From assembly GCA_041648735.1 (NCBI GenBank), contig JBAZOO010000006.1, positions 1-64,000 on the forward strand: a DNA stretch of 64,000 nt, given 5' to 3'. The position numbers were made by a program, and so were the translations under genes. Origin of the DNA: JBAZOO01 sp041648735 (GTDB lineage Bacteria > Verrucomicrobiota > Lentisphaeria > Oligosphaerales > CAITYL01). The notes beneath the pieces are model-generated. The model searched no databases. It worked only from the letters and a program-made list of their open reading frames with translations, and was not told the DNA's origin. Of this stretch, positions 1-8,294 are shown piece by piece (positions within the stretch are counted from its first letter, which is position 1; each line of letters begins with the position of its first letter).

Positions 1-493
1 TCAAAGACCACGATCTCCCCGGCGAGGATGCCGGCACAAACGCCGCGAGCCTCCTTGGCATCCTGTCGTCGTCGAGTCCACAACATTGATGATCCGCTTC
101 CTGAACCGCCGGGGGGAACCCGACATACTTGCGGCCCATGCCAAACTGCGGCCAGCAACCCTGAAGATGCGCCAGCGTCTCCCAGGACAGCGCCTCGGCC
201 ATGTCGGCGTTGCGCTCCTGGGTCGCGTGGGAGAGGCCGTTCCGGCTTGGCGGCGCCGCATGCCGGATCGTCGTCAGCACGCCGCCGTGGTTCTCCAGGG
301 TGTCGCAGACATCGTTCAGGCTCAGGGCATGGGAAATCTGCGCGAACATCAGAGACACTGTGTGACTCCATGGCGTGATCGCGCGACTCTTATCTTCCAC
401 CCCATGCTCCCTGGCCAGCTTCGGCACCAAATGCGGTGGCAGAAGGTCGCACAACTGCTTGAGAACGGTAAATTGATGACGGGTCGGTGCCAT
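1..493 (-). pseudogene. IS4-type transposase remnant (DUF4372 N-terminus), internally deleted
   Basis: Read leftward from an ATG at 493 with a strong AGGAGG seven bases upstream. The N-terminal domain common to one group of IS4-type DDE transposases (DUF4372) is clear: MAPTRHQFTVLKQL, then LMFAQISHALSLNDVCDTL, then PPSRNGLSHATQERN. Near position 110 the frame shifts and the first catalytic region RFRKRIINVVDSTT is read in a second frame. Straight after it, a third frame gives EARGVCAGILAGEIVVFD, which in intact relatives lies well downstream of the DSTT aspartate. The order therefore implies a deletion plus a frameshift, so this copy should be inactive. It runs off the left edge of the window, so its far end is unknown. 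Family identity is from remembered motifs. Confidence 0.75.
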
Positions 494-554
494 GGACGTA
501 CCTCCTTTTGTGGTAAAAAGAACGTACGCTGTGCCCGGCCCATTTCTACTTATT

Positions 555-1124
555 CTAAGCTAATGTCAAGTTGCAACTTTTGATCCATGGCCATTCGGTT
601 AGCTTTCGCATGCCGTCAGTCCATGAGGAAATGCATGCGACGGCCTGTTCAATTTGGGCCACGCATTTGGTCATGGTATTGAAAATCTTGTTGGCGAAGA
701 ATTTTTCGCGCATTTCGTCCCAAATATGCTCGACCGGATTGAGTTCTGGAGAGTACGGCGGAAGCACATGGATCACGATGTTGTCAGGGACGCCAAGCGC
801 CTTGGCCTTGTGCGAACTTGCGCCGTCAAGGATCATCAGGATCAGGTCATCGGGGAACTTTCCCGCCACATCCTTCAAAAAACGTCCCATGTGCTCCGTG
901 TTCATTTGATCACATACCATCCAAACGGTCTGCCCATCGGCGGGAGCCACGGCGCAATAGACGTACTTGAATTCCCTGACCAATGCCAGTTCCACCAACG
1001 GGCGAAGCGGTGCCGGGGCCCAGGCCTGATAGGGTAGACTCATTCGTCCGAATCGCGCCTCGTCCTGAAACATCAGGCGGAAGCCGAGGCCCAGTTCCTT
1101 GGCTTTCAGCCTGGCGCCCGCCAC
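555..1124 (-). CDS. IS630 transposase, catalytic DDE frame
   Basis: This frame encodes the DDE-superfamily endonuclease domain. It shows MFQDEARFGR (first catalytic Asp), MILDGASSHKA (second Asp) and LPPYSPELNPVEHIWDEMR, with the Glu of the NPxExxW signature, in the usual spacing. The boundary given is a GTG inside the frame, but the frame is open further upstream through LPEVV to the A-run at 1137-1144. The product is therefore probably made as a fusion with the upstream frame by -1 frameshifting. The C-terminus reads through the terminal inverted repeat and stops at 555. Confidence 0.8.
   Translation of the reverse strand: MAGARLKAKELGLGFRLMFQDEARFGRMSLPYQAWAPAPLRPLVELALVREFKYVYCAVAPADGQTVWMVCDQMNTEHMGRFLKDVAGKFPDDLILMILDGASSHKAKALGVPDNIVIHVLPPYSPELNPVEHIWDEMREKFFANKIFNTMTKCVAQIEQAVACISSWTDGMRKLTEWPWIKSCNLTLA
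560..581 (+). repeat. IS630 left terminal inverted repeat
   Basis: The first 14 bases, CTAATGTCAAGTTG, are identical to the reverse complement of 1669-1682; the following eight bases match imperfectly. The likely element boundary is the TA at 561-562. The transposase stop codon at 555-557 lies just outside this TA, so the last codons of the gene depend on flanking DNA at this site. Confidence 0.75.
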
Positions 1125-1618
1125 GACTTCCGGCAGTTTTTTTTAAACTCCTCCTGTTTCTCCAAGTCCTGTTGCGGATGCCTGGTGTCCGGCATCAGCT
1201 TACGCCAATGATTCCTTTTGAGCATGTTGTAAATGGAAACATCGGACACGGGGCGCCCGATTCGCGCCTCCAGCGCCGCAGTCAACGGTGCGATGGTGAC
1301 AAGCTCTCCGTTCTCTGCGCGGGCATGCCACTCCGCCAAAAAAACCTTCTCTTCCGCACGCGACAACAACTCATTGCGCCGTCCGCCATGCTTTGATTCT
1401 GCGGCCGCTCCGCTTTTAAACCGTGCGGCAAACTTCGCCAAGTACCGAATAGCCGTCGCGCGGCTGACGCCCACCGCCTCGGCGGCGGCTTCAATGGTGG
1501 TTCCGCAGATGTGGACAATTCGAAGGATTGCCGCTCCAAGCATGTCAGGCTTCGAGCCGGCCAGGATGCGTTCCGCCAATTCCGCTTCCGCGGATGTGAA
1601 CTTTGCATGATTCGCCAT
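1106..1618 (-). CDS. IS630 transposase, N-terminal helix-turn-helix frame
   Basis: A 170-residue product opening MANHAKFTSAEAELAERI. Residues 20-70 form a winged-helix/helix-turn-helix region (AAEAVGVSRATAIRYLAKFA), followed by a second DNA-binding region with the IS630-like segment IGRPVSDVSIYNMLKRNHWR. The frame ends shortly after a run of eight A residues, and the catalytic domain continues in the -1 frame. By itself this product has only DNA-binding domains and could act as a repressor of transposition. The ATG at 1618 is the start of the whole transposase. Confidence 0.8.
   Translation of the reverse strand: MANHAKFTSAEAELAERILAGSKPDMLGAAILRIVHICGTTIEAAAEAVGVSRATAIRYLAKFAARFKSGAAAESKHGGRRNELLSRAEEKVFLAEWHARAENGELVTIAPLTAALEARIGRPVSDVSIYNMLKRNHWRKLMPDTRHPQQDLEKQEEFKKNCRKSWRAPG
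1137..1147 (-). promoter_or_regulatory. Candidate programmed -1 frameshift slippery site
   Basis: On the coding (minus) strand the sequence TTT AAA AAA AAC contains the heptamer A AAA AAC. Slipping back one base joins the helix-turn-helix frame to the DDE frame exactly where IS630 transposases continue with a Leu-Pro-Glu segment. Known family biology supports -1 frameshifting in IS630 elements; its use here is inferred. The alternative is a simple indel in the homopolymer that kills the gene. Confidence 0.6.
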
Positions 1619-1660
1619 GGGGCCTCCGGGGGGTTAAGGAGGCACCATAATCCGTATCTT

Positions 1661-1682
1661 AAATGTTTCAACTTGACATTAG
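1661..1682 (-). repeat. IS630 right terminal inverted repeat
   Basis: The reverse complement begins CTAATGTCAAGTTGAAAC and matches the left end at 560-581. The TA at 1679-1680 would be the second half of the TA target duplication. Confidence 0.75.
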
Positions 1683-1739
1683 TTTTGAATTAGAACTTAT
1701 CTACTAATATAATAAATCCGATTTTTGCGAAGACAACCA

Positions 1740-2440
1740 GGGATGCCGCCAGCGCAGTGGGCGCCAGGCATGACCAATCGGCCGCCAAGCGTCTCCCGGG
1801 GCAAGGGGGCGCGGACGGGCAGGCCAACCGCCTGGTCCGCCACAGCCACATCCCCGCCCAACGCCGGAAAACCGCCGAGGCCTTCGCCGACTTGTACCGG
1901 CGGCGCCGGAAGATCGGGAACGAGGGCAACCAGACCCAGAAAAAGGAATACGGCCTGGAGCACGGCTTCGGCGCCAAGGGGTTCGCGTGGAAGAACTGTC
2001 CCCTCCTGATCCAGGTCGCCCAGTTGTTCAACTCCCTGGCCCGCCTCGGCGACCTCGGCGAACGCGGGCGCCGGCGGCTGCCGGACGCCGCCGCCGAAGC
2101 GCCCCGGAAAAAACTTTGGCCGACGTTGCGCGACTTCGCCGCCAGGCTCCGGATCGCCATCCGCGGGCACGACCCGTGCAAGATGCAGGAGGCCCACGCG
2201 CGTCTCCCGGGCACTTGCCTGCGCCTCCACCTCCTGGAAGCCGCCGCCGAAGCAAGCTTCCGCCCCCGCCCTCAACCCCACGGATCCCAACCCCCGACCG
2301 CGAAAACCCTGCCGCCCCAACCGGGCCTCCCGCCCAGCCCGATGGCCGCGCCTGCCCGGATACCGCCGACCCCCGCGGAAAAAAACGGGCAACCCCGCCC
2401 CAAGCGCGGAGACTCGTCAGCGCTGCGCCGGGCGCGGGTG
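1740..2440 (+). pseudogene. Transposase C-terminal remnant, family uncertain
   Basis: The frame that opens at 1757 carries IGNEGNQTQKKEYGLEH followed by KGFAWKNCPLLIQVAQLFN and later LRDFAARLRIAIR. The NEG-x-x-TQK...GLEH pattern resembles the region around the catalytic glutamate of DDE transposases of the DDE_Tnp_1 kind. No N-terminal domain or first catalytic Asp can be seen, and the C-terminal third is low-complexity Pro/Arg-rich sequence, so this is a decayed fragment. Its two ends (1799-1859 and 2391-2431) recur fused together at 12139-12230. The long reading frame on the opposite strand looks like a shadow. Confidence 0.5.
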
Positions 2441-2584
2441 CATGACATATCTATCGGCTAATCCGACGATCCCTGGATTTCCCGCTTGAATTGGTATATT
2501 GTTTAATATATATAATGCCTTGGATCCGGGTGCAGGCGGCCGGGCGAAACCAAACCACGGACGGCAGCGGAAAGGCAGGCGGAC

Positions 2585-3310
2585 ATGTCGGCGGAACGCA
2601 CCAGGGAGCAGATTTTGCGGGAGATCGCGGCGATGACGACGCTGGAACGCGGCAAGCCATGCGCCAGGCAGGCGAAATCTGGCCGCACCTACCACAACTT
2701 GCAGTTTTGGAGCGGTGGCCGGAACCGCTGCGAGTATGTCGCGCAGGATTCAGGTTGGCGCCGTGCGGGAGGCGGTGGCCAACTACGGCCGCTACCGGGA
2801 GCTGACCGAGGAGTACGCCGCGCTGGCCGAGCGCCAGACGCGCGAGGCCCGCACGGCCGGCGGCGCCAAAAAAAAGGGCTTCGGGAACAGGTTGCGGAGG
2901 AAGCCGGCCGGGAAATAGGCGAGGCGGTGGGTTGCCTGCTGGAGCGGCAGGCCACGACGGCGGAGGCGGAGGCGGCCATCCGGGCGGCGCTGGCCAAGGT
3001 CGGCGCGCAAATGCCCTTCGAGCCGGCCGCCGGCCTTCCGCGTGAAACCACCGTGGCCAAGGCGACCGGCCGCCAGTTCCACCGCCTGGCGGCGGAAGTC
3101 GCCGGTTCCGTGCGGGCCTGGACGGCGCGCCTCACGCCTGGCGCGGCCCGGCCGCAAAGGGCGCGGCATGAAATCGGCCAGGCAGGTGGTGGTGCTGACG
3201 GACGGAGCCCTTTGGTGCGAGGCCGCCGCGGCGGCGGACTTCCCCGGGCGGCTCCACATCCTGGACTTCTACCATGCCGCAATCCGGCAGCCAAGCCCCC
3301 CCCCCTGGGA
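2585..3310 (+). pseudogene. Decayed ISKra4-like transposase with several frameshifts
   Basis: Four segments in alternating frames read as one degraded gene. The start at 2585 (MSAERTREQILREI, then LERGKPCARQAKSGRTYHNL) resembles the short DUF6788-type leader found with some transposases. A second frame (2739-2870) gives VREAVANYGRYRELTEEYAA, and a third (2880-3150) gives REIGEAVGCLLERQ. The last frame (3160-3290) contains VVVLTDGALWCEAA and FPGRLHILDFYHAA, the second catalytic region of ISKra4-type transposases (DGA...DFYHA). The gene breaks off after DFYHA where the mutarotase-like gene ends. At least three frameshifts and a 3' truncation make it non-functional. The family call rests on the DGA/DFYHA motifs. 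Confidence 0.6.
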
Positions 3311-3313
3311 AAC

Positions 3314-4327
3314 TCATTCCCGGCTTTTCCCGGAAGCGAATTCATAACTCCGAGTCCAGGTCACGCATTTTCCCGGCGCCACCTGGAGGCGGATGAATTG
3401 TTCGGGGGAAACGTACTCCGGCCGGGCGTGGACCGCGGTGCGGAGGCCGGGCATGGACGTTTCACAGGTGACGGACTGATGCATGTCTGACCGCCGCAGG
3501 GTACAGCGATTTGGACCGGCGTATTCCGGCGGATACGGCACGACCAGGTTGACCCATTGGGGGATCGGCGCGAGAAAGCGGATTTCGCGGCCAACCTGCC
3601 GCTGCTGCGCCTCCAGCCCCGTGGCCTGGAAGTCATGGGGGAATTCCAGCACGCAACCCGCGCCGGTGTCCCGGGCGCCCAACCGGAAAAAATTGTGGGT
3701 GTACTGCCGGGTCGTAACCGGCTTGCGGCCGGTGTTCATCAGCGTCCAGGCCACCACCACACGGTTTTTGGCCACAGTCAGATCCGCCCGGAGTTCATAG
3801 GCATAGCCATTGACGCCGGCGCAGGTCTGGCGGAACACGGCGCCCGCCGGCTGCCATTCGGCGGTGGTGACGGCCGGCGCCAGCAGGGCCGGCTGCTGGA
3901 ACAGGGAATAACGGCCACGTTCCTTGCGGAGCACGCCGACGCCGATCTTGACGAACCCTTCGCCAACCTTGGCTTCAAGATACCCCGGCGGCATCCAGGC
4001 GTCGGGCTCGCCCGGCGCCACCATGTCGAACTCCGCCGCCAGCCCGGCGTGGTCCGCCACCGGATCATGCTTCACGGGATAGAACAGAAATTCCTTCCCA
4101 TCCTGGCGGACGCCAAGCACGGCCGCAACCGGGGTGAAGCGCACGCCGCGGTTGTAGCGCTGCGGATGCGAGGGATCCATGACCTCGACGCGAAGCACGC
4201 CATTGTCGAGGACATGAACCGCGGCGCCGGAATCGGGCCTTTCCGCGGACGCAAGGCTCCACGGGACGGCCAGCCATGCGGCCAGCGCCAAAAGCACGGC
4301 TCGTTTCCCATGGCGAAACAGCCTCAT
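3314..4327 (-). CDS. Secreted galactose-mutarotase-like (aldose 1-epimerase fold) protein
   Basis: A 337-residue protein with an N-terminal signal peptide (basic start, hydrophobic AVLLALAAWLAVPWSLASA). The body (VHVLDNGVLRVEVMDPSHPQ, RGVRFTPVAAVLGV, then TRQYTHNFFRL and a VVPYPPEY segment) resembles the beta-sandwich of aldose-1-epimerase-like proteins, which often act on or bind carbohydrate. Catalytic residues cannot be assigned, so binding and epimerase roles remain open. Its ATG overlaps the stop of the upstream DUF4838 gene (ATGA), so the two are almost certainly co-translated and probably work on the same secreted glycan. The C-terminus abuts the decayed transposase. Confidence 0.7.
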   Translation of the reverse strand: MRLFRHGKRAVLLALAAWLAVPWSLASAERPDSGAAVHVLDNGVLRVEVMDPSHPQRYNRGVRFTPVAAVLGVRQDGKEFLFYPVKHDPVADHAGLAAEFDMVAPGEPDAWMPPGYLEAKVGEGFVKIGVGVLRKERGRYSLFQQPALLAPAVTTAEWQPAGAVFRQTCAGVNGYAYELRADLTVAKNRVVVAWTLMNTGRKPVTTRQYTHNFFRLGARDTGAGCVLEFPHDFQATGLEAQQRQVGREIRFLAPIPQWVNLVVPYPPEYAGPNRCTLRRSDMHQSVTCETSMPGLRTAVHARPEYVSPEQFIRLQVAPGKCVTWTRSYEFASGKSRE

Positions 4328-7300
4328 TCCGCCACGGCACCGACGGCCGATTCCCCAGCGCGCACGAAGATGAAGCGATCCACGTAGATCTCCTTGATGT
4401 TCTTCGAGCCGCCGCCCCGGATGTATGAGATGTCCCCATCGTCCTGACTGTAACGGAAGGGTCCGCCGGGGGCCTTGACTAGGGTGTAGCCGTCCTTCTT
4501 CAACTGACCAACGGCGATGTTCGTGCAGTTGTTCTGCGGAGGCATGGTGCCGATGCCTAGGGCGACATCACCGGGGCCGGCCCCGTCCGCGTCCACCCGC
4601 ACCTCGGCAAAAATCTCCCACCGGCCTTCCAGCGGCAGTTTGTGGTGCTTGAGCTGGATATATGGCGCTCCCACGTCGCCGCCCATCCGGACGGTGGCAC
4701 CGTCGGATGCCACGGCATCGGGCACAATAGTGACATCGTTTGTATAACGGTTGAATCCCAGATCCTGGATTTCCACCCAGTCGGATTTTGGCAGATTCGC
4801 AGCCAGTTCCGGCGGCGGCGCAGCCTTGCGTTCGATCGCCATGATGTCGGCCAGTTCCTCCATCGTGCCGCACTTGGCCTGCCGATACTGCTTGATGCCC
4901 TCGGCCTTGATGGTGTCGGTGAAGCGCGCCAGCCGGTTGGCGAAGTCGCTGTCGAACGTCTTCTTTTCCCGCACGGCCTGATCCGCAAATTCCTTGCGGC
5001 GAACGAGGATGACATAGTCCACGCAAACGCGCGCCTGCCGCACGTGCTTGAGCATCACCGGATCGCCAGCCACCGCCGCCTCGGCTTGGGCGAACAGGGC
5101 GTCGGCCTTGGTCACGAAATCCAGGTTCAGCATCGCGCTATCGACATTGGTTTTTTCCCAGATCGGCGCCTTCGTCCGGGCCGATTCCTCGTGCATCAGG
5201 TCAATGTATTGGTTGACGAATTTCCCGGCCGGGCCGTAGTAGGCGTCGCAATACTCCGCAATGGCCGCCTTGTAGTCGGTGGCGGGATTCCATAGCATCC
5301 GGCCCATGATCCAGGCCCGCAGGGCGGCGAATTCCGCGCCGGGCGTGTTCCAGCTCCCTTCGGCGAAGTAGCCCTGGATGTTAGTCAGCGGTGCCAGCCA
5401 GCGGATGGTTTCGCAGATGGGATGGATGTTCGGCGTTGGCTGGATGAAGCCGTTGAAGTTGGTGACGTGATCCCAGAGAAGCGTGTTCCGGCTAAGGGCG
5501 TTCCAGCCTTCGATGTCCTTGCCCAACTTGACATTCTGCCCCGTGAACAGCGACGTGCTGTAGTCGAGATGGATGGTCATGGGGAAGATCAGCAGCCCCT
5601 CGGGAATCGTCAGCCCAGTCGGCGGACTGAAGCCCCAGTGGTAGGCGTTCACCGCGATCTTCGCGCCGGGCAGGATCTTCCGCACGCGCTGGAGCACGTC
5701 GCTCGCGAGGTCAGTGTGGGGCGCGGAGGCCACGCCGCCATGTTCCTTGGCGAAGGCCGCGCTGGCGGGATCCATGTCCCAGCCCCAGTCATTATCCATC
5801 AGGCCGAACCAGTAGTCCTGATAGTTGGGAACGCCTTTCAGCCGCTTGATGACAGCGTCCGCCAGGGCCTGGCGGACTTCCGGGTTCATCATCGCCACCT
5901 GCCCCCCGGCATACCAACCGGGATGCGCGGACTGGAATTCCTTGGGCGGGAGCAAGTGGTAAAAGCTTCCGGTCAGGCCGGGCCTCTGCCAAGAGTTGTC
6001 CCAATGGTCGATCTCCGGGGGCGGCAGGATGCTTTGCGCGCCGTGGGAGTTTCCGTTGAGCAGATTGCGGGCAGCAAAAGGCTTGTCCTGCCCCTCGACG
6101 CTGAGAATCTGGCGGAACTTGAAGCGCGGGATCTGCTTTTCGTCCATCGCCGCCACCTCGATCGTCCCGGACGAGGGAACATGCGTGAAATCCGGGCTCA
6201 GCCATTTGACCCCGAGCTTGCGGTCGAGAAACCAGTTCACTCCATACATCGTCCCGCCCGGCGTGTTGCCCGCGATCAGGAGATTTGGCCCGACCGCGCG
6301 GATGATGAAGCCATCCTCACCCAGTTCCTTCCAATCGCCGTCGGCGCACAGCTTTTTCGCCAACTCGTTGTCGCGCCCGACAATCACCAGCGGCCCCTCC
6401 AGCGGGTTGCCATCGTGCGAGAGTTTGCCCAAGTCCGTGCCGCTGATCTTCTGGATCATCGCCGCCAGATCCCGCGCCGCCGCCAGAACCCTGGCGTCCG
6501 CATCGCTGCCGACGTGGACATGGCATTGGGCCGCGCCATCCCTGGCCAAAACCAGCTTCCCCCCGGCGGCTTTCCCCGCGGCGGCCACAATCTTTTCCAG
6601 GGCGGCGGCAGCGCCGTTTGACGGAGGCGACAACAACGCCGTCGCCAGTTCCCGCCGCTTCAATTCAAGCGCCGTGGTGGCAGCCTCTTCGGTCGCCTCA
6701 ATTTTCACGTCGTCAAAATAAGCCGCACCCGCCGAGCCAGCGATCTTGCGCAGATAGATCAGCGCTTGATCGGCCCCGGGCGGCGCCTCCACCACGGTGG
6801 AAAATTCCTTCCAATCCTGCGTCCCCCCAGTCGTGAACAATGCCTTTTCGGTCCGCCCCCCGACCAATGCGCTGGCAGGACCATACCAGCCGGAGCTGAC
6901 TCCCTCCCCGCGGAAGCTCAACTGGACATAGACCGACCCGTCCGGTGCGTCTCCACTGCGGACTTTCATGCTCACGCGGTAACGCCGGCCGCCCTTGACC
7001 GGACGCTTGTCCTGGCAGGCAAAGTCTCCGGTGATCTTCAGGCAACTGGCCCCTTCCGCCGGTTTCTCCGCCACCGCCCCGCCGGTCTTGATTCCCGCGC
7101 CCCACCAGTAAGCCGAGCCGTTTTCAAAGCCGCCGTTGGCGATCAGGTTGCCTTTGACTTCCGGAACCTCGGCGGCCGCGGCAGCGGCTTCTTCCGTTGC
7201 TTCGATTTTGACATCGTCATAATAGGCCGCCCCGGCGGAACCGGTGACTTTGCGCAGGTAGATCAGCATCTGGTCGGCCCCGGCCGGCACGGTGACAACC

Positions 7301-8256
7301 GTCGAAAACTCCTTCCACGCCTGCGTCCCGCCCGTCACGAACAGCGCCTTCTCCGTCCGCCCTCCGACCTCCGCATTCGCGGGCCCATACCAGCCGCCCT
7401 TCACCCCGGCCCCGCGATAGCTCAACTGGACATACCCGACTCCCTCCGGCGCGGCGTCACTGCGGATCTGCATGCTGATTTTGTAGTTTTTCCCAGCCGC
7501 CACCGCGATTCGATCCTGGCAGGCGAAGTTCTCCACGATCTTGAGGCAGTTGGCTCCCTCCGCTGGGCTTTCCGGCACGATTCCGCCGGTCTTCATCCCC
7601 GGCCCCCACCAGCCGCCCGAGGCATTCTCGAATCCGCCATTGACGGCCAGATTGCCCTTGGCACCGGGAGCGGCGGCGCTTGCCGCGGCGGGAGCCGCTG
7701 CCACCGGGCCCTCGTCGGTCGGTTCGACTTTGACATCGTCATAATAGGCCGCCCCGGCGGAACCGGTGACTTTGCGCAGGTAGATCAGCATCTGGTCGGC
7801 TCCGGCCGGCACGGTGACAACCGTCGAAAACTCCTTCCACGCCTGCGTCCCGCCCGTCACGAACAGCGCCTTCTCCGTCCGCCCTCCGACCTCCGCATTC
7901 GCGGGACCATACCAGCCGCCCTTCACCCCGGGCCCGCGATAGCTCAACTGGACATACACGGCCCCCGCGGGTGCGGCGTCGCTACGGATCTGCATGCTGA
8001 TTTTGTAGTTTTTCCCGCCGACAACCGCAATCTTGTCCTGGCAGGCGAAATCCCTGGTGATTTTCAGGCAGTTGCCGCCTGCGGCCGGATTCTCCGCCAC
8101 CGCACCACCCGTCTTGAGGCCCCCGCCCCACCAGCCGCTCACCCCGCTTTCAAAGCCGCCGTTGACGACGGCCAGCGCTTCGCCTGCCGGACCACCCAAA
8201 ATCGCCCAAGCCAGCAGCATGAAAACCCAGTTGATCCGAACCATGGTTTTTGACAT
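4324..8256 (-). CDS. Secreted DUF4838 glycan-active protein with three N-terminal CBM-like modules
   Basis: A 1310-residue protein. I place the start at ATG 8256, preceded by GAAAGGATAG, rather than at upstream in-frame codons, because it gives a clean signal peptide ending GGPAGEALA. Residues about 30-530 are three repeats of a 150-residue beta-sandwich beginning NGGFE and ending AAYYDDVK or AAYFDDVK, like CenC-type carbohydrate-binding modules. Next come an alpha-glucuronidase-N/hexosaminidase-like domain (VIVGRDNELAKKL; NTPGGTMYGVNWFLDRKLG) and the DUF4838 barrel (MTIHLDYSTSLF, WDHVTNFNGFIQPTPN, GYFAEGSWNTPGAEF). A further C-terminal beta domain starts near WVEIQDLGFNRY. DUF4838 proteins are predicted glycoside hydrolases; the substrate is unknown. 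The gene is translationally coupled to the downstream mutarotase-like gene. Confidence 0.85.
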   Translation of the reverse strand: MSKTMVRINWVFMLLAWAILGGPAGEALAVVNGGFESGVSGWWGGGLKTGGAVAENPAAGGNCLKITRDFACQDKIAVVGGKNYKISMQIRSDAAPAGAVYVQLSYRGPGVKGGWYGPANAEVGGRTEKALFVTGGTQAWKEFSTVVTVPAGADQMLIYLRKVTGSAGAAYYDDVKVEPTDEGPVAAAPAAASAAAPGAKGNLAVNGGFENASGGWWGPGMKTGGIVPESPAEGANCLKIVENFACQDRIAVAAGKNYKISMQIRSDAAPEGVGYVQLSYRGAGVKGGWYGPANAEVGGRTEKALFVTGGTQAWKEFSTVVTVPAGADQMLIYLRKVTGSAGAAYYDDVKIEATEEAAAAAAEVPEVKGNLIANGGFENGSAYWWGAGIKTGGAVAEKPAEGASCLKITGDFACQDKRPVKGGRRYRVSMKVRSGDAPDGSVYVQLSFRGEGVSSGWYGPASALVGGRTEKALFTTGGTQDWKEFSTVVEAPPGADQALIYLRKIAGSAGAAYFDDVKIEATEEAATTALELKRRELATALLSPPSNGAAAALEKIVAAAGKAAGGKLVLARDGAAQCHVHVGSDADARVLAAARDLAAMIQKISGTDLGKLSHDGNPLEGPLVIVGRDNELAKKLCADGDWKELGEDGFIIRAVGPNLLIAGNTPGGTMYGVNWFLDRKLGVKWLSPDFTHVPSSGTIEVAAMDEKQIPRFKFRQILSVEGQDKPFAARNLLNGNSHGAQSILPPPEIDHWDNSWQRPGLTGSFYHLLPPKEFQSAHPGWYAGGQVAMMNPEVRQALADAVIKRLKGVPNYQDYWFGLMDNDWGWDMDPASAAFAKEHGGVASAPHTDLASDVLQRVRKILPGAKIAVNAYHWGFSPPTGLTIPEGLLIFPMTIHLDYSTSLFTGQNVKLGKDIEGWNALSRNTLLWDHVTNFNGFIQPTPNIHPICETIRWLAPLTNIQGYFAEGSWNTPGAEFAALRAWIMGRMLWNPATDYKAAIAEYCDAYYGPAGKFVNQYIDLMHEESARTKAPIWEKTNVDSAMLNLDFVTKADALFAQAEAAVAGDPVMLKHVRQARVCVDYVILVRRKEFADQAVREKKTFDSDFANRLARFTDTIKAEGIKQYRQAKCGTMEELADIMAIERKAAPPPELAANLPKSDWVEIQDLGFNRYTNDVTIVPDAVASDGATVRMGGDVGAPYIQLKHHKLPLEGRWEIFAEVRVDADGAGPGDVALGIGTMPPQNNCTNIAVGQLKKDGYTLVKAPGGPFRYSQDDGDISYIRGGGSKNIKEIYVDRFIFVRAGESAVGAVAE
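7211..7957 (-). repeat. Tandem near-identical repeat encoding CBM modules 1 and 2
   Basis: The 220-odd bases from 7211 recur from 7733 with only a handful of substitutions, a 522-bp period. The third module, around 6700-6900, is clearly more diverged. This indicates a recent in-frame duplication of one carbohydrate-binding module within the DUF4838 gene. Confidence 0.85.
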
Positions 8257-8294
8257 CCCACTATCCTTTCGCCCATTTCCAGACATCGAAAAAA

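Larger units (their letters stand above)
561..1680 (-). mobile_element. IS630-family insertion sequence
   Basis: A compact element of about 1.1 kb with two overlapping transposase frames on the minus strand and terminal inverted repeats at 560-581 and 1661-1682. Both ends read TAATGTCAAGTTG inward, and the outermost TA on each side fits the TA target duplication typical of IS630/Tc1-mariner elements. The transposase appears complete if a -1 frameshift joins the two frames, so this could be an active element. It sits between two dead transposase genes, which suggests repeated insertion at this locus. Confidence 0.8.

Noticed and set aside
1697..2392. 231-codon minus-strand frame at the left end
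   Set aside because: It has no recognisable motif, while the opposite strand shows transposase-like segments and shared repeat ends. Regarded as a shadow.
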